A DNA stretch of 54,037 nt, from positions 1 through 54,037 of the forward strand of contig NZ_PPEI02000010.1 of the NCBI RefSeq assembly GCF_002899895.1. The letters are read 5' to 3'. The position numbers and the translations under genes were made by a program. This document shows, piece after piece, positions 9,496-17,375 of this stretch (the stretch's first letter is position 1; each line of letters starts with the position of its first letter). The notes beneath the pieces are model-generated. The model was not told the origin of the DNA and searched no databases. It saw only the letters and a list, made by a program, of their open reading frames with translations. The stretch is from Chryseobacterium oncorhynchi. Lineage in GTDB: Bacteria > Bacteroidota > Bacteroidia > Flavobacteriales > Weeksellaceae.

Positions 9496-11310
9496 TCAGT
9501 TTTTAATTGTTCGTTTAAAAAATTCGTCATATCGTCTGTTTCCAATGTTAATGATAACTAAGTTTTGTCTGCAACGTGTAATTGCCGTGTAAATTAGTTC
9601 GTCTGTTGTAAACTCGTGTTCTTCATCACTTTCATTTTCTACAAGCAAAAATAAAGTTGCAATTTCCCAACCTTTGAAACTGTGGGTTGTAGAAAGTTTT
9701 GTTGTTCCCGAATTCATCCAAAAGTTAAACTTTTTATTTCGTCTTACAATTTCAAGCTCTTTTTTCAATTTTTCTCCATCAGTCGCAAAGTCAGCTTTTA
9801 GTTTCTCATAAACTTCAAGAGTTTCAAACATTGTGTTTGTTTTCTTGTGTAATCTATCCCGAATATCTTTATCAATAAGGCGTAAAATATCAACTCGTGA
9901 AGATTGAAAACAAACATCATTGTCATGAATTGCTGTTTCAGTAATGACTGAATTATAGATGTTCATAATTGCTGGAATGTCAGCCGTGTCCAAATAGTGA
10001 TATTTGATTAAAGATGTGTCAAATAAACTTCGTTGAACTTGTATTTCATCATAGTCATACTTTTCGATGAAAAAAGTTCGTTGAAATTGCGTAGCAAGAT
10101 TAGCGATGTCAGTTGTTACACGAAAAGATTTTTTTAATATGTTCCATTGTCCACCAATACTTGTGTATGGCTTTTTTTCTTCTAATGCTCTTTGATAGAT
10201 ATTTTGTTTTTCATCTCCGTAAACAACAAATTCTCCGCCTTTTACTAAAAACTTTTTGACGTTTGAAATCCATTCTCTTTGATAGTCTTGAACTTCGTCT
10301 ATAATAATTGTCTGAAAAGTTGTTCCGTCTGGATTTGTTGTTTCATCTTCATCTATTTTGACAAAATTTACGTTATTGTTATGAGCTTTGATGAAATGAT
10401 GATAATGAAGAATGGTAAAATTTTTCCATTCAAAGTTTTCTCTAACTTCGCTAATTCTATCGTGTATGTAGTTTCGTAACGAAATGTTGAAAGTTAGTAT
10501 TAAAATTTTGCCTTTATGTCGCAAATGTGCATTTACAGCTCTTTTTGCCAAGGCAAGTGTTTTTCCGCTTCCTGCAACGCCTTTAACTTTTTGTTGGCTT
10601 CCTGCTTTACTTTCAATTATTCTTTGTTGTTCATCGGTATAAGTAATGGTTTTACCTTGTTCAATACTATGCGTTGATGGTTTCAAATATCGCTTGAAAC
10701 TTTTGTAAAGTTCTTCATCAAAGAGAAATGATTTTTTGTCAAGCCACCTTTTGGAAATAATTTTTTGAAAGTTATCTTTTGACAAACTGTCAAAGCCCAA
10801 AATTTCAAAATGCGACAAAAATTTCAAGTAACTTTCTTTGTCTTGGTTTCCGTTAGTCAGAAATTTGTCAATTTGATTTTTACTTGCATTGTGAAAATAA
10901 ACTGCACAAGTTACGATTGACAAAAACTTGGGATTTTTAATTCTCTTTTCTAAAAGTGTGTCAATATGAAGATTGTATAAATTCTCTTTATATTCAAATA
11001 CTTGTTGAATTGGCGACTTTACTATTTGCTTTTTGCCAATTGGATTATTTACATTTTTGAGTTGCCAATGTCTATTTAGGCTTAATTGATAGCTGTCTAA
11101 ATCCCAATCTTTGACTTCAATAATCATAACGCCCGAATTTTCTCGTAGAATTATGATGTCTGGGTTGTCGCCATTAAGAAACGGTTGAAAATATACTTCA
11201 TATTTGTCGTCAAGTTTTGAGTTTAGGAAATGAAGAAGTTTCCGTTCTCCGTCAGTCGGCTTTACTTTTAATAAATCAATTTGTTCTAATGTCGGGAAAA
11301 TTTTTGCCAT
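9496..11310 (-). CDS. NERD nuclease-related domain fused to UvrD-type SF1 helicase
   Basis: The protein has 604 residues. An N-terminal NERD domain shows PDIIILRENSGVMIIEVKDW (about residues 49-68), with the Asp...Glu-x-Lys core of a PD-(D/E)XK-like fold. The SF1 helicase part follows: the Q-motif region YTDEQQRIIESKAG, Walker A GVAGSGKTLALA (about residue 243), Walker B TIIIDEVQDY, motif III VVYGDEKQNIYQ, TTHSFKGWE, and motif VI YTAITRCRQNLVI. This combination should be an ATP-driven DNA helicase with a possible nuclease. Such proteins are often found among phage-defence genes; that role is inferred here from the adjacent DUF262 and ArdA genes. It is set off from its neighbours by palindromic spacers rather than joined in an operon. 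Confidence 0.85.
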   Translation of the reverse strand: MAKIFPTLEQIDLLKVKPTDGERKLLHFLNSKLDDKYEVYFQPFLNGDNPDIIILRENSGVMIIEVKDWDLDSYQLSLNRHWQLKNVNNPIGKKQIVKSPIQQVFEYKENLYNLHIDTLLEKRIKNPKFLSIVTCAVYFHNASKNQIDKFLTNGNQDKESYLKFLSHFEILGFDSLSKDNFQKIISKRWLDKKSFLFDEELYKSFKRYLKPSTHSIEQGKTITYTDEQQRIIESKAGSQQKVKGVAGSGKTLALAKRAVNAHLRHKGKILILTFNISLRNYIHDRISEVRENFEWKNFTILHYHHFIKAHNNNVNFVKIDEDETTNPDGTTFQTIIIDEVQDYQREWISNVKKFLVKGGEFVVYGDEKQNIYQRALEEKKPYTSIGGQWNILKKSFRVTTDIANLATQFQRTFFIEKYDYDEIQVQRSLFDTSLIKYHYLDTADIPAIMNIYNSVITETAIHDNDVCFQSSRVDILRLIDKDIRDRLHKKTNTMFETLEVYEKLKADFATDGEKLKKELEIVRRNKKFNFWMNSGTTKLSTTHSFKGWEIATLFLLVENESDEEHEFTTDELIYTAITRCRQNLVIINIGNRRYDEFFKRTIKN

Positions 11311-11463
11311 AGACGTTGGTCACTATAATTACTGCTGACGGTTTGCGGCTTGGCGTAGTGGCGGATTTTTAGCACAAAAGTTCAATCGAAGAACTGCATT
11401 TGAATCTACCACAAAACTGTCATACGAAGCACAGCCATTACGCTAAATCGATGTTGCCAGCCT
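11311..11463. repeat. Structured palindromic spacer between helicase and DUF262 genes
   Basis: Nested inverted repeats fill this 153-base gap. TGGCGTAGTGGC (11351-11362) pairs with GCCATTACGCTA (11434-11445). GTGGCGGATT (11359-11368) pairs with AATCTACCAC (11403-11412). GTTC/GAAC closes an inner loop at 11380-11394. The edges carry GCTGACGG and GTTGCCAGC. The layout resembles the folded sites that separate gene cassettes, though canonical attC core sites are not evident. Confidence 0.55.
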
Positions 11464-13275
11464 TTATTTTTGTTCTGCCATCACAGCTTCTTTAACTTCC
11501 ATTGTGTCCATTTCGTCAAATGTCACACCGTTTAATTTTGTTTTTAAGTCAGTCAAAATGTTGTTTACTCGACTTTCTATAAACTGGTCAATTGCATTGT
11601 CATGAAAAGTTCCATTTCTCGCCCAATCCAAAATGTCGCTTGAAAGTAAGTGTGAAGGCAATATTTCTTCAAACTCAGGCTTGTCATAGTCCTTCATATA
11701 CTCAAGCGGATTTCTGTTTGTAATGTCAAGATTTGTTATCTGAGTTATATAAGCAATGTTCATCAAACTGTCGCTTGTAATTTTGTTTTTGTGTTGATTA
11801 TTCAGAACATATTCTGAATTGGTTGGAAAAATGTGGTGCAAGTTTGGTTTGTCTGTTGAGAAGAAGAAGTTTTGAACCAGTACTTCTCTGTCGCAATGTT
11901 CCCAATCCTTTGGTTGAGCACTTGAATACAAAGCCAAAACAGCTCTACTCATTCGCCCTTTTGAGCTGTAAGTTGCTGTGCGAAGTTTTTGCTTGTCAAT
12001 TAAGAACCTATCAAACATAACTGGCTCGTTGGCTTTTCCTTTATTCAAGAAATCTATGTGTTGACCTAATTGAGTTGTATTACTCAACAAGTCGTCATTA
12101 TGAAAACTGTTGAACCAAAAATATTTTTTGAGTAAGCCATAGTCAGGCGAACTGTTTTTATAAAAGTATGCGGTAATTGTAAAATAGAAATAGCGGAAAG
12201 GAACTAAATAAGGTGTTTTTATATGCAAATGATTTTCAAAGAAGTCAAATGTTTTAAGCATTGCTTTTTTAGTCTCTTCCCAAACCGCTAAAATGTGGTC
12301 AGTCTTTATCTCATTTAGGTAACGGTCTGTAATGTTTCTTACTCCGCTATTCGGAACATTATGATTGATAATTACTGCTAAAATTTGCAGATAGTCAAGG
12401 TCGTTGATTTTTAAAAACTCGCTGTTGTTGTGATTTCTAAAATCATCAATCAAATCACGTAGATAAAATCCGTTGTCGGCTGGTGTGGTTGCTATTTTTT
12501 GAGTTGCAGGTTTGAATGTCTTAGCTACTACAATATCAAAAATATTAAGAGGTTTACCTGCTTGATTTATTCGTTCAAAGATTTGGCAAACTTCTGAAAC
12601 TTGAATGCCTTTAACTTCTATAAATGAAATACGGTAGTTGTCAAGAACACCCTTAATTTTTGAGAGTTCTGCTAAAATTGGGTGGTTAAAATCTTTATTA
12701 ACTGTGTCGCTGTTAAATACACTCGTCTGAATAGTTGTAAAATTGTTTTTTATGTCAATCAATTTCACAATCAAACCTTCGTCAAATCTTTTCTTCTTAC
12801 CAATATTCGGTCGAATTTCTCCATTACGGTCATCAATTTCTGTCCAAAACAAAAAACGGTTGCGATAGCTTTCATCATCCGTATCGCTATCAATTGGAAC
12901 AGTTAGGTCAACGTAAAGCAATGGGTTAAATGCTGGTCGCCCTTCAATGCTACCGCCATACAATGAAGTAAGAAGCGAAGTCGTTCTTTGCTGTCCGTCA
13001 AGTATGTATTGGTATTCTGTCCGACTGAAGTCTGTATCAGTGATTTGGTGTCCACCGATTTGTCTGTGGTTTTGAAGTTTTAAATCTGTTTTCCAAATCA
13101 AGATACTGCCCAAAGGATAAAACTTGTAAATGCTGTCCCAAAGTTTTTTTACGTTTTCTTGTTCCCAAACAACGTCACGCTGAAATGTCGGGATTTGATA
13201 ATTCTTTGCTATTAACTCGTCAAGGTAAGTTGTTAGTCCTTTGTTTGTTGGAAATATCCTGTCTGTATAATTCAT
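11464..13275 (-). CDS. GmrSD-type DUF262 protein with C-terminal HNH-like (DUF1524) motif
   Basis: The protein has 603 residues. The N-terminal DUF262 domain shows IPTFQRDVVWEQENVKKLWD (about residues 28-47) and the signature YILDGQQRTTSLLTSLYG (about 90-107), which binds and hydrolyses nucleotides in GmrS. The C-terminal part has LHHIFPTNSEYVLNN, followed by SLMNIAYITQITN. This matches the His-x-x-Pro plus Asn layout of DUF1524 nucleases (GmrD). Single-chain GmrSD proteins are type IV restriction enzymes that cut modified, for example glucosylated, phage DNA. The target here is unknown. It is flanked by palindromic spacers and lies close to ardA. Confidence 0.82.
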   Translation of the reverse strand: MNYTDRIFPTNKGLTTYLDELIAKNYQIPTFQRDVVWEQENVKKLWDSIYKFYPLGSILIWKTDLKLQNHRQIGGHQITDTDFSRTEYQYILDGQQRTTSLLTSLYGGSIEGRPAFNPLLYVDLTVPIDSDTDDESYRNRFLFWTEIDDRNGEIRPNIGKKKRFDEGLIVKLIDIKNNFTTIQTSVFNSDTVNKDFNHPILAELSKIKGVLDNYRISFIEVKGIQVSEVCQIFERINQAGKPLNIFDIVVAKTFKPATQKIATTPADNGFYLRDLIDDFRNHNNSEFLKINDLDYLQILAVIINHNVPNSGVRNITDRYLNEIKTDHILAVWEETKKAMLKTFDFFENHLHIKTPYLVPFRYFYFTITAYFYKNSSPDYGLLKKYFWFNSFHNDDLLSNTTQLGQHIDFLNKGKANEPVMFDRFLIDKQKLRTATYSSKGRMSRAVLALYSSAQPKDWEHCDREVLVQNFFFSTDKPNLHHIFPTNSEYVLNNQHKNKITSDSLMNIAYITQITNLDITNRNPLEYMKDYDKPEFEEILPSHLLSSDILDWARNGTFHDNAIDQFIESRVNNILTDLKTKLNGVTFDEMDTMEVKEAVMAEQK

Positions 13276-14462
13276 ATTTTCTGCTTTTCGTTTTTAGCTG
13301 TGTCGTATTTTATAATGGCTGGTAACGCCTTAATTTACGCATTGTGTCGATAATAACAATATATATTGCGCCAATTTTTAATCTTTATGAATTAACTTTT
13401 GTAATAATTTGATTTTCAGGGATAAAATATGCATTTTTTGTATGTGCGCATATTATGTTATTTATGATTAAAACACGCTAATGGAAATTATATCATATCT
13501 GTACTGTGAGAAACTGAGAATATGACTGTATCTGCAAGAGTTTTATAATAATTTACAATTTCCTTTGTTTATACATTCGCTGTAAACTACAAAATTTGAT
13601 TACATTTTGTAAATTGTTACAAGTCTATCGTGACTTAGGTAAGTAATCTTTACGGTTGTGACGGGGTGTAAAAAATAGGAATCATAACAAGTGTACTTTT
13701 GTCAATATATATCTACCTATTTACCCCAAAACGAAAAAAGTCCCTCAATGAAACGAAAGACTTTGAAAACACAAATGATGCAACTTTTTGTTGGTTCGTG
13801 CAATCTTAACGTGTAATCTTTGCAAACTACTATAAACAGATGGGTTTTCAGCGTTTCTGCAACATATTACCAATATATACTATAATTATTCTATTAATTA
13901 TTCTATTAATTATATCACTCTCTAACAATCTTAAATAATATTTCTGGGTTTCTTTGGGGTAAACAATATGTGGTGTATTGAGTAGGGTAAAGTTTTTTTT
14001 CTATTGCGGGCTGAAAGACAAAGTGTATAATACTTAGTTTGTTATTTACACCAACCCAATCAATATCTGTTATAAAAAGTACCCCCGTATTTCACAATCA
14101 AAGTTTTTATATATGTATCGGGTCTATACCTACTAAGTAGATTTCGTACCCCCTCAAGGTTCTTTTTTCGAAATACCCCCGCTGGAAGGTTCTTGTTTTT
14201 CTCAAACTTGTTTTACTTTTCTTGTGCTTCGAGTGGTTAAAAAGTTTTTAACAAGCGTTGATATTTGGGTTAAAAACTGTTTATAATCCTTGTGTTTATC
14301 AGCTTTTTGTTGTATATTTAATACAGCTTTACAAGCTATTTTCTACCAAATAATACCTTGTTTCTATGTGTACAAGGTTCGATATAAAACAAAAATGCCT
14401 AGAAGTGCGGGAACACAACTAGGCGACATCAATAAATTTTAACATACCTAAAACTTATCAAC
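13276..14462. other. 1.2-kb gene-free AT-rich region upstream of ardA
   Basis: No plausible reading frame is visible on either strand. An 11-base perfect inverted repeat, TTTACCCCAAA (13720-13730) and TTTGGGGTAAA (13953-13963), lies in its middle. Further on, C-rich blocks (GTACCCCCGT, GTACCCCCTC, ATACCCCCGC) recur at about 14080-14180, two of them followed by AAGGTTCTT. CTATTAATTATT-type direct repeats occur near 13890-13915. The region ends in the ardA leader. It could hold a replication, transfer or excision locus of a mobile element, but I see no gene to prove that. Confidence 0.45.
14397..14424 (+). promoter_or_regulatory. Hairpin in the ardA leader
   Basis: GCCTAG and CTAGGC form a perfect 6-base stem, followed inside by a symmetric AA/AA internal loop and a further GTG/CAC stem closing CGGGAA. 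It ends 38 bases before the ardA ATG and has no T run, so it is more likely a leader structure or protein-binding site than a terminator. Confidence 0.5.
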
Positions 14463-14972
14463 ATGACAAAGTTAACAAATTGTCTTGATACTGCTAGTAT
14501 CTACGTAGGAACGTACGCAAAGTACAACAACGGCTCACTATTTGGGAAATGGCTGAACCTTTCCGATTATTCTGATTATAACGAACTGCTCAGTGCAATG
14601 TATGAACTTCATAAAGATGAACAAGATCCTGAATTTATGCTACAGGATTATGAATGTCCAATTCTGGAAAAGCTGGGATTATTGAGTGAATGTTATATAT
14701 CAAAAGATATTTATGATGTTCTGGAACAAATTAATGATTCAGGGCATGACGTAGAGGTGTACGAAGCCTGTTTGGATAATCTTGGGAAAATGGATTTTCA
14801 AAGCTTGTATGAATATGTAAACAATTTTTATTACGGCGAATATGATAGCGATGAAGATTTTGTACAATGGTTGTATGAAGATGATATGTTTAATATTCCA
14901 AATTGCATTGTAATAGACTGGGAAGCTACAGCAAGAAGTATAATGTTTGACTATTATTATTTTAAATCGTAG
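14463..14972 (+). CDS. ardA: ArdA-like antirestriction protein
   Basis: The product has 169 residues and is strongly acidic. It carries the ArdA signature near its start: YVGTYAKYNNGSLFGKWL (residues 13-30), then ELHKDEQDPEFMLQDYECP (about 49-67). The C-terminal half (YDSDEDFVQWLYEDDMFNI) is rich in Asp/Glu. ArdA proteins mimic bent B-form DNA and block type I restriction enzymes, protecting an incoming conjugative element. The length matches the usual 165-180 residues. It stands alone after a long gene-free leader and 180 bases before a tRNA-derived repeat, as expected for cargo near the end of an integrated element. No transfer or integrase genes are present in the window. Confidence 0.88.
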   Translation: MTKLTNCLDTASIYVGTYAKYNNGSLFGKWLNLSDYSDYNELLSAMYELHKDEQDPEFMLQDYECPILEKLGLLSECYISKDIYDVLEQINDSGHDVEVYEACLDNLGKMDFQSLYEYVNNFYYGEYDSDEDFVQWLYEDDMFNIPNCIVIDWEATARSIMFDYYYFKS

Positions 14973-14980
14973 TATATTTG
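14973..14980 (+). promoter_or_regulatory. Isolated TAnnTTTG promoter box after ardA
   Basis: TATATTTG directly follows the ardA stop. A TTG lies 23 bases upstream, slightly too far for the usual spacing. Nothing coding follows before the tRNA-derived repeat, so it may be a remnant or drive a short RNA. Confidence 0.25.
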
Positions 14981-15070
14981 CATTATAATAAACTCAGTTG
15001 TAACTCTTAAAGTTCAAATAGGTTTAATTAAATTCAAACAGATTCAAAAAAGCATTTTTCAAAAGTTTGA

Positions 15071-15086
15071 GTACAATTTTGGGTAC
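15071..15086. repeat. GTAC-flanked inverted repeat, possible integrase arm site
   Basis: GTAC AATTTTGG GTAC lies 66 bases from the tRNA-derived repeat. Short repeats at such a distance from an attachment core often bind tyrosine recombinases. This is inference from position only. Confidence 0.25.
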
Positions 15087-15151
15087 AAAAACAAAAAAAA
15101 GAAAATGTAATTATTTAATTTTCAATAATTTGCAAATTCTCTTTGATTTGA

Positions 15152-15183
15152 AAAGTGGAGAATACGGGATTCGAACCCGTGAC
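15152..15183 (-). repeat. 32-base copy of the tRNA-Ala 3' end (attachment-site remnant)
   Basis: On the minus strand this reads the variable-loop end, T arm, acceptor 3' strand and discriminator of tRNA-Ala plus CTTT. It is exactly identical to 16558-16589 over 32 bases but in inverted orientation. The 5' half of the tRNA is absent. Integrases of genomic islands use tRNA 3' ends and leave such fragments, but usually as direct repeats. Its right edge touches the stop codon of the next gene. Confidence 0.8.
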
Positions 15184-16230
15184 TTAGTAAAAGCTATAGG
15201 TTAACCTTAGCGTACGATCTTGAAAATATTGAACCCTATTTGGCGCATCAGATTTTCTCTCTATTGAGATCAGAAAGCCTTTTTCATCGTAAGTCATTTC
15301 CAGTTCACTTACTTTTTGACCACTCCAGATATCTTCCATTAGAGTAAGGTTCTTGTTTTTATCATATGTATATTTTTCGATTTTGGACTCAGGGCTGGAC
15401 GGTGCATCTGTGAGTTGTAGCAAAAGACCATCCTTGAATTGATATATTTCAGAGGGTAATTTTTTTGCAGCACAGCCGTCATGTAGAAACAAACCTGCGG
15501 GAAATCCATTCAAATAGTAATAAGTCCTTTTTTGATAGCAAGTTTCTACATCACCACTTTTTTTCTGAAAATTAAAATGTTCTGTACGTTCTTCTGCCTC
15601 AAATTTATTTTCGGTATAATAGCGATATTGCCAGGAAGAAAATTCATTTTCAGCAGTCATTTTTTTCCAAAGACTTTCATTGGGCAACGATCCCTGAAGA
15701 ATCATTTTGTCTACATCGGGAACTGGCTCTCCCTGCCAGTCACTGTTTTGTTGCCTATTAGGCATTTGAGAATTTAATGAGAAGATTCGGATGATATCAA
15801 TTTTGTTTTTATTATTGTATTGGTAATTGCTGACTTTTACAATGCCATCTCGATAATCTATTCTTGTTTTTTTATCAATTAATCCTGATTCTTTGTAGTA
15901 ATATCTTGTATAAAAAGCCGTATCTGTTTTTTCTTTATCATGGCGTATGGTGGTCATACTCTCTATAAAACCGCTAGAATTAAAATTGTAGATGTATTTT
16001 GTCCCAATTTTTTCGTCACTCTTAAGCAGAATACTTTTTACTTTATTATTCTTCATAAAAACAGGGTTGAACGGAAAAACCGTTTTTGTGAAATAATCAT
16101 CGTCTTCAAATGGTGAAACGGTATAGAAAGCTGTTACCTGCGCTTTGCCTATAATCATGGTACAACAGAGCAAAATGAGAGTTAAAAAAGAGGACAATTT
16201 ATATTTTGGATATATCATACTATTTTTCAT
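15184..16230 (-). CDS. Secreted protein of unknown function with YD-like C-terminus
   Basis: The protein has 348 residues and begins with a signal peptide (LTLILLCCTMIIGKAQ, cleavage near residue 31). The mature part is beta-rich, with repeated short strands of the kind seen in YD-repeat shells (YIYNFNSSGFIESM, YYYKESGLIDKKTRI, YTYDKNKNLTLMEDIWSG, MTYDEKGFLISIERK). No enzymatic motif is seen. TATATTTG on the minus strand at 16299-16306 is a plausible -7 box, about 60 bases upstream of the ATG. The TAA stop at 15184-15186 is flush with the tRNA-derived repeat, with no terminator between. The last residues may therefore have been altered by the integration event. The alternative in-frame ATG four codons in is equally possible. 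Confidence 0.7.
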   Translation of the reverse strand: MKNSMIYPKYKLSSFLTLILLCCTMIIGKAQVTAFYTVSPFEDDDYFTKTVFPFNPVFMKNNKVKSILLKSDEKIGTKYIYNFNSSGFIESMTTIRHDKEKTDTAFYTRYYYKESGLIDKKTRIDYRDGIVKVSNYQYNNKNKIDIIRIFSLNSQMPNRQQNSDWQGEPVPDVDKMILQGSLPNESLWKKMTAENEFSSWQYRYYTENKFEAEERTEHFNFQKKSGDVETCYQKRTYYYLNGFPAGLFLHDGCAAKKLPSEIYQFKDGLLLQLTDAPSSPESKIEKYTYDKNKNLTLMEDIWSGQKVSELEMTYDEKGFLISIERKSDAPNRVQYFQDRTLRLTYSFY

Positions 16231-16511
16231 ATTCTTTATTTAAATCATTGTAAAATTTAAATTAGTATTTTCAAGCATATTGCAAGCAACATTAAATTCA
16301 AATATAGTAAAATAAAGAGCTGTTATATTGTTATTTCTTTACCCTTAAATGAGATAAGATATTTAGAATTAATGGGATGAGGTTTCTTTTAAATATACTA
16401 TTCATATTTAATTTAAGCCTAAAATATAGAATACCTTTTATTCTAAAGAAAATTTCATCAAAACATTTGCATATACCAATTAAATACTTACTTTTGTACC
16501 ACTTTTAAAAC

Positions 16512-16585
16512 GGGGGATTGGCGCAGTTGGCTAGCGCGTTTGACTGGCAGTCAAAAGGTCACGGGTTCGAATCCCGTATTCTCCA
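16512..16585 (+). tRNA. tRNA-Ala (anticodon GGC)
   Basis: The 74-base cloverleaf folds as follows: acceptor GGGGGAT/ATTCTCC with the G3:U70 alanine identity pair, D stem GCGC/GCGC, anticodon stem TTTGA/TCAAA with loop CTGGCAG (anticodon GGC, reading GCC), T stem ACGGG/CCCGT with loop TTCGAAT, and discriminator A. CCA is not encoded. Its last 28 bases plus four beyond are duplicated in inverted orientation at 15152-15183. Confidence 0.96.
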
Positions 16586-16630
16586 CTTTGTGTAAATGAA
16601 GAAGTCTTCAAAATATGCTAAAAGCCGATT

Positions 16631-16667
16631 AATCCTGCAAAATTTATTTTTTTGCAGGATTTTTTTT
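16631..16667 (+). terminator. Intrinsic terminator after tRNA-Ala
   Basis: The stem AATCCTGCAAAA/TTTTGCAGGATT is followed by a long T run. It lies 45 bases downstream of the tRNA and also separates it from the converging oxidoreductase gene. Confidence 0.8.
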
Positions 16668-16701
16668 GAAATAAGTAAATAAAAAATTTCACTAGGTTTA
16701 T

Positions 16702-17298
16702 CTATAGGGAAGATTTGAAGCTCTTCATAGTATATACATCTCTGATTGTAGATAGCCATGTCTCTATGATTTCAGGGGTAGCACGGTCGGCTTTATCAAA
16801 AAAGAAATGCTCTTTGACCTGAAAACCACAATAAGTATAGATACCTTTATCGGAAGTTAGCAATAACGCCTTGTCCATCCCGATAGAAGTATATTCTTCA
16901 TTAGATTTTCCATGAGTGTTTAGAATTATCGCCTGTTTTCCAGCTAATAATCCTTTCTGTATTCCCTGATCATAACGATAAGCAAATCCATAGCTAAATA
17001 CCCTGTCAATGTATCCTTTCATAATTGCGGGCATACCTGTCCACCAAATCGGGTAGATAAAGGTGACTATATCTGCCCACATAATATATTCCTGTTCTAT
17101 TTTGATAAGCTCATTAACAGTGCCTTTTCGCTGCCCTGTCATATCTTCCAGAGACAACACGGGATCAAATTTCTGACTGTAAAGATCTCTGACTATTACT
17201 TCCTGTTCCTGCTGTTTTAGAATTTTTTCAATTGATTGTTTGAACTGTTCATTCAGACTTTCCTGATTGGGATGGGCATAAATAATAAGGTGTTTCAT
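16702..17298 (-). CDS. NAD(P)H-dependent flavodoxin-fold oxidoreductase
   Basis: The 198-residue protein belongs to the Flavodoxin_2 family (MdaB/KefF/NQO1-like). It opens with the FMN/FAD phosphate loop strand HLIIYAHPNQESLNEQF (residues 3-19). It also has FIYPIWWTGMPAIMKGYIDR (about 80-99), the family's flavin-contacting W-x-G-x-P-A segment, and AIILNTHGKSNEEY. Likely reaction: two-electron reduction of quinones or nitro compounds using NAD(P)H, in the cytoplasm. A TACTTTTG box on the minus strand (17327-17334) lies about 30 bases before the start. The AraC gene immediately upstream on the same strand (17376-18200) is a likely local regulator. The substrate is unknown. Confidence 0.85.
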   Translation of the reverse strand: MKHLIIYAHPNQESLNEQFKQSIEKILKQQEQEVIVRDLYSQKFDPVLSLEDMTGQRKGTVNELIKIEQEYIMWADIVTFIYPIWWTGMPAIMKGYIDRVFSYGFAYRYDQGIQKGLLAGKQAIILNTHGKSNEEYTSIGMDKALLLTSDKGIYTYCGFQVKEHFFFDKADRATPEIIETWLSTIRDVYTMKSFKSSL

Positions 17299-17326
17299 TT
17301 TGTTACTTTTAATTGATTGAACAATA

Positions 17327-17334
17327 CAAAAGTA
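17327..17334 (-). promoter_or_regulatory. -7 promoter box of oxidoreductase gene
   Basis: TACTTTTG on the minus strand matches TAnnTTTG and lies 29 bases upstream of the ATG at 17298. A good -33 TTG is not visible, which fits a promoter helped by an activator. Confidence 0.4.
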
Positions 17335-17375
17335 AAATAGGGTACACCGGAAAAATTGTAAGAAAACGAAAATGA

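Noticed and set aside
11311-11463. Canonical integron attC site
   Set aside because: The folded spacer resembles a cassette junction, but I could not identify proper RYYYAAC and GTTRRRY core sites at its ends, so I list it only as a structured palindrome.
8600-15183. Full conjugative element or prophage
   Set aside because: ArdA and a tRNA-derived repeat are present, but there is no integrase, relaxase, Tra, capsid or terminase gene in the window. Only a remnant or fragment can be supported.
16559-16759. 66-codon ORF on the minus strand ending in WRIRDSNP
   Set aside because: It runs antisense through the tRNA-Ala gene and its terminator. Such ends are a well-known artefact of tRNA T arms read backwards.
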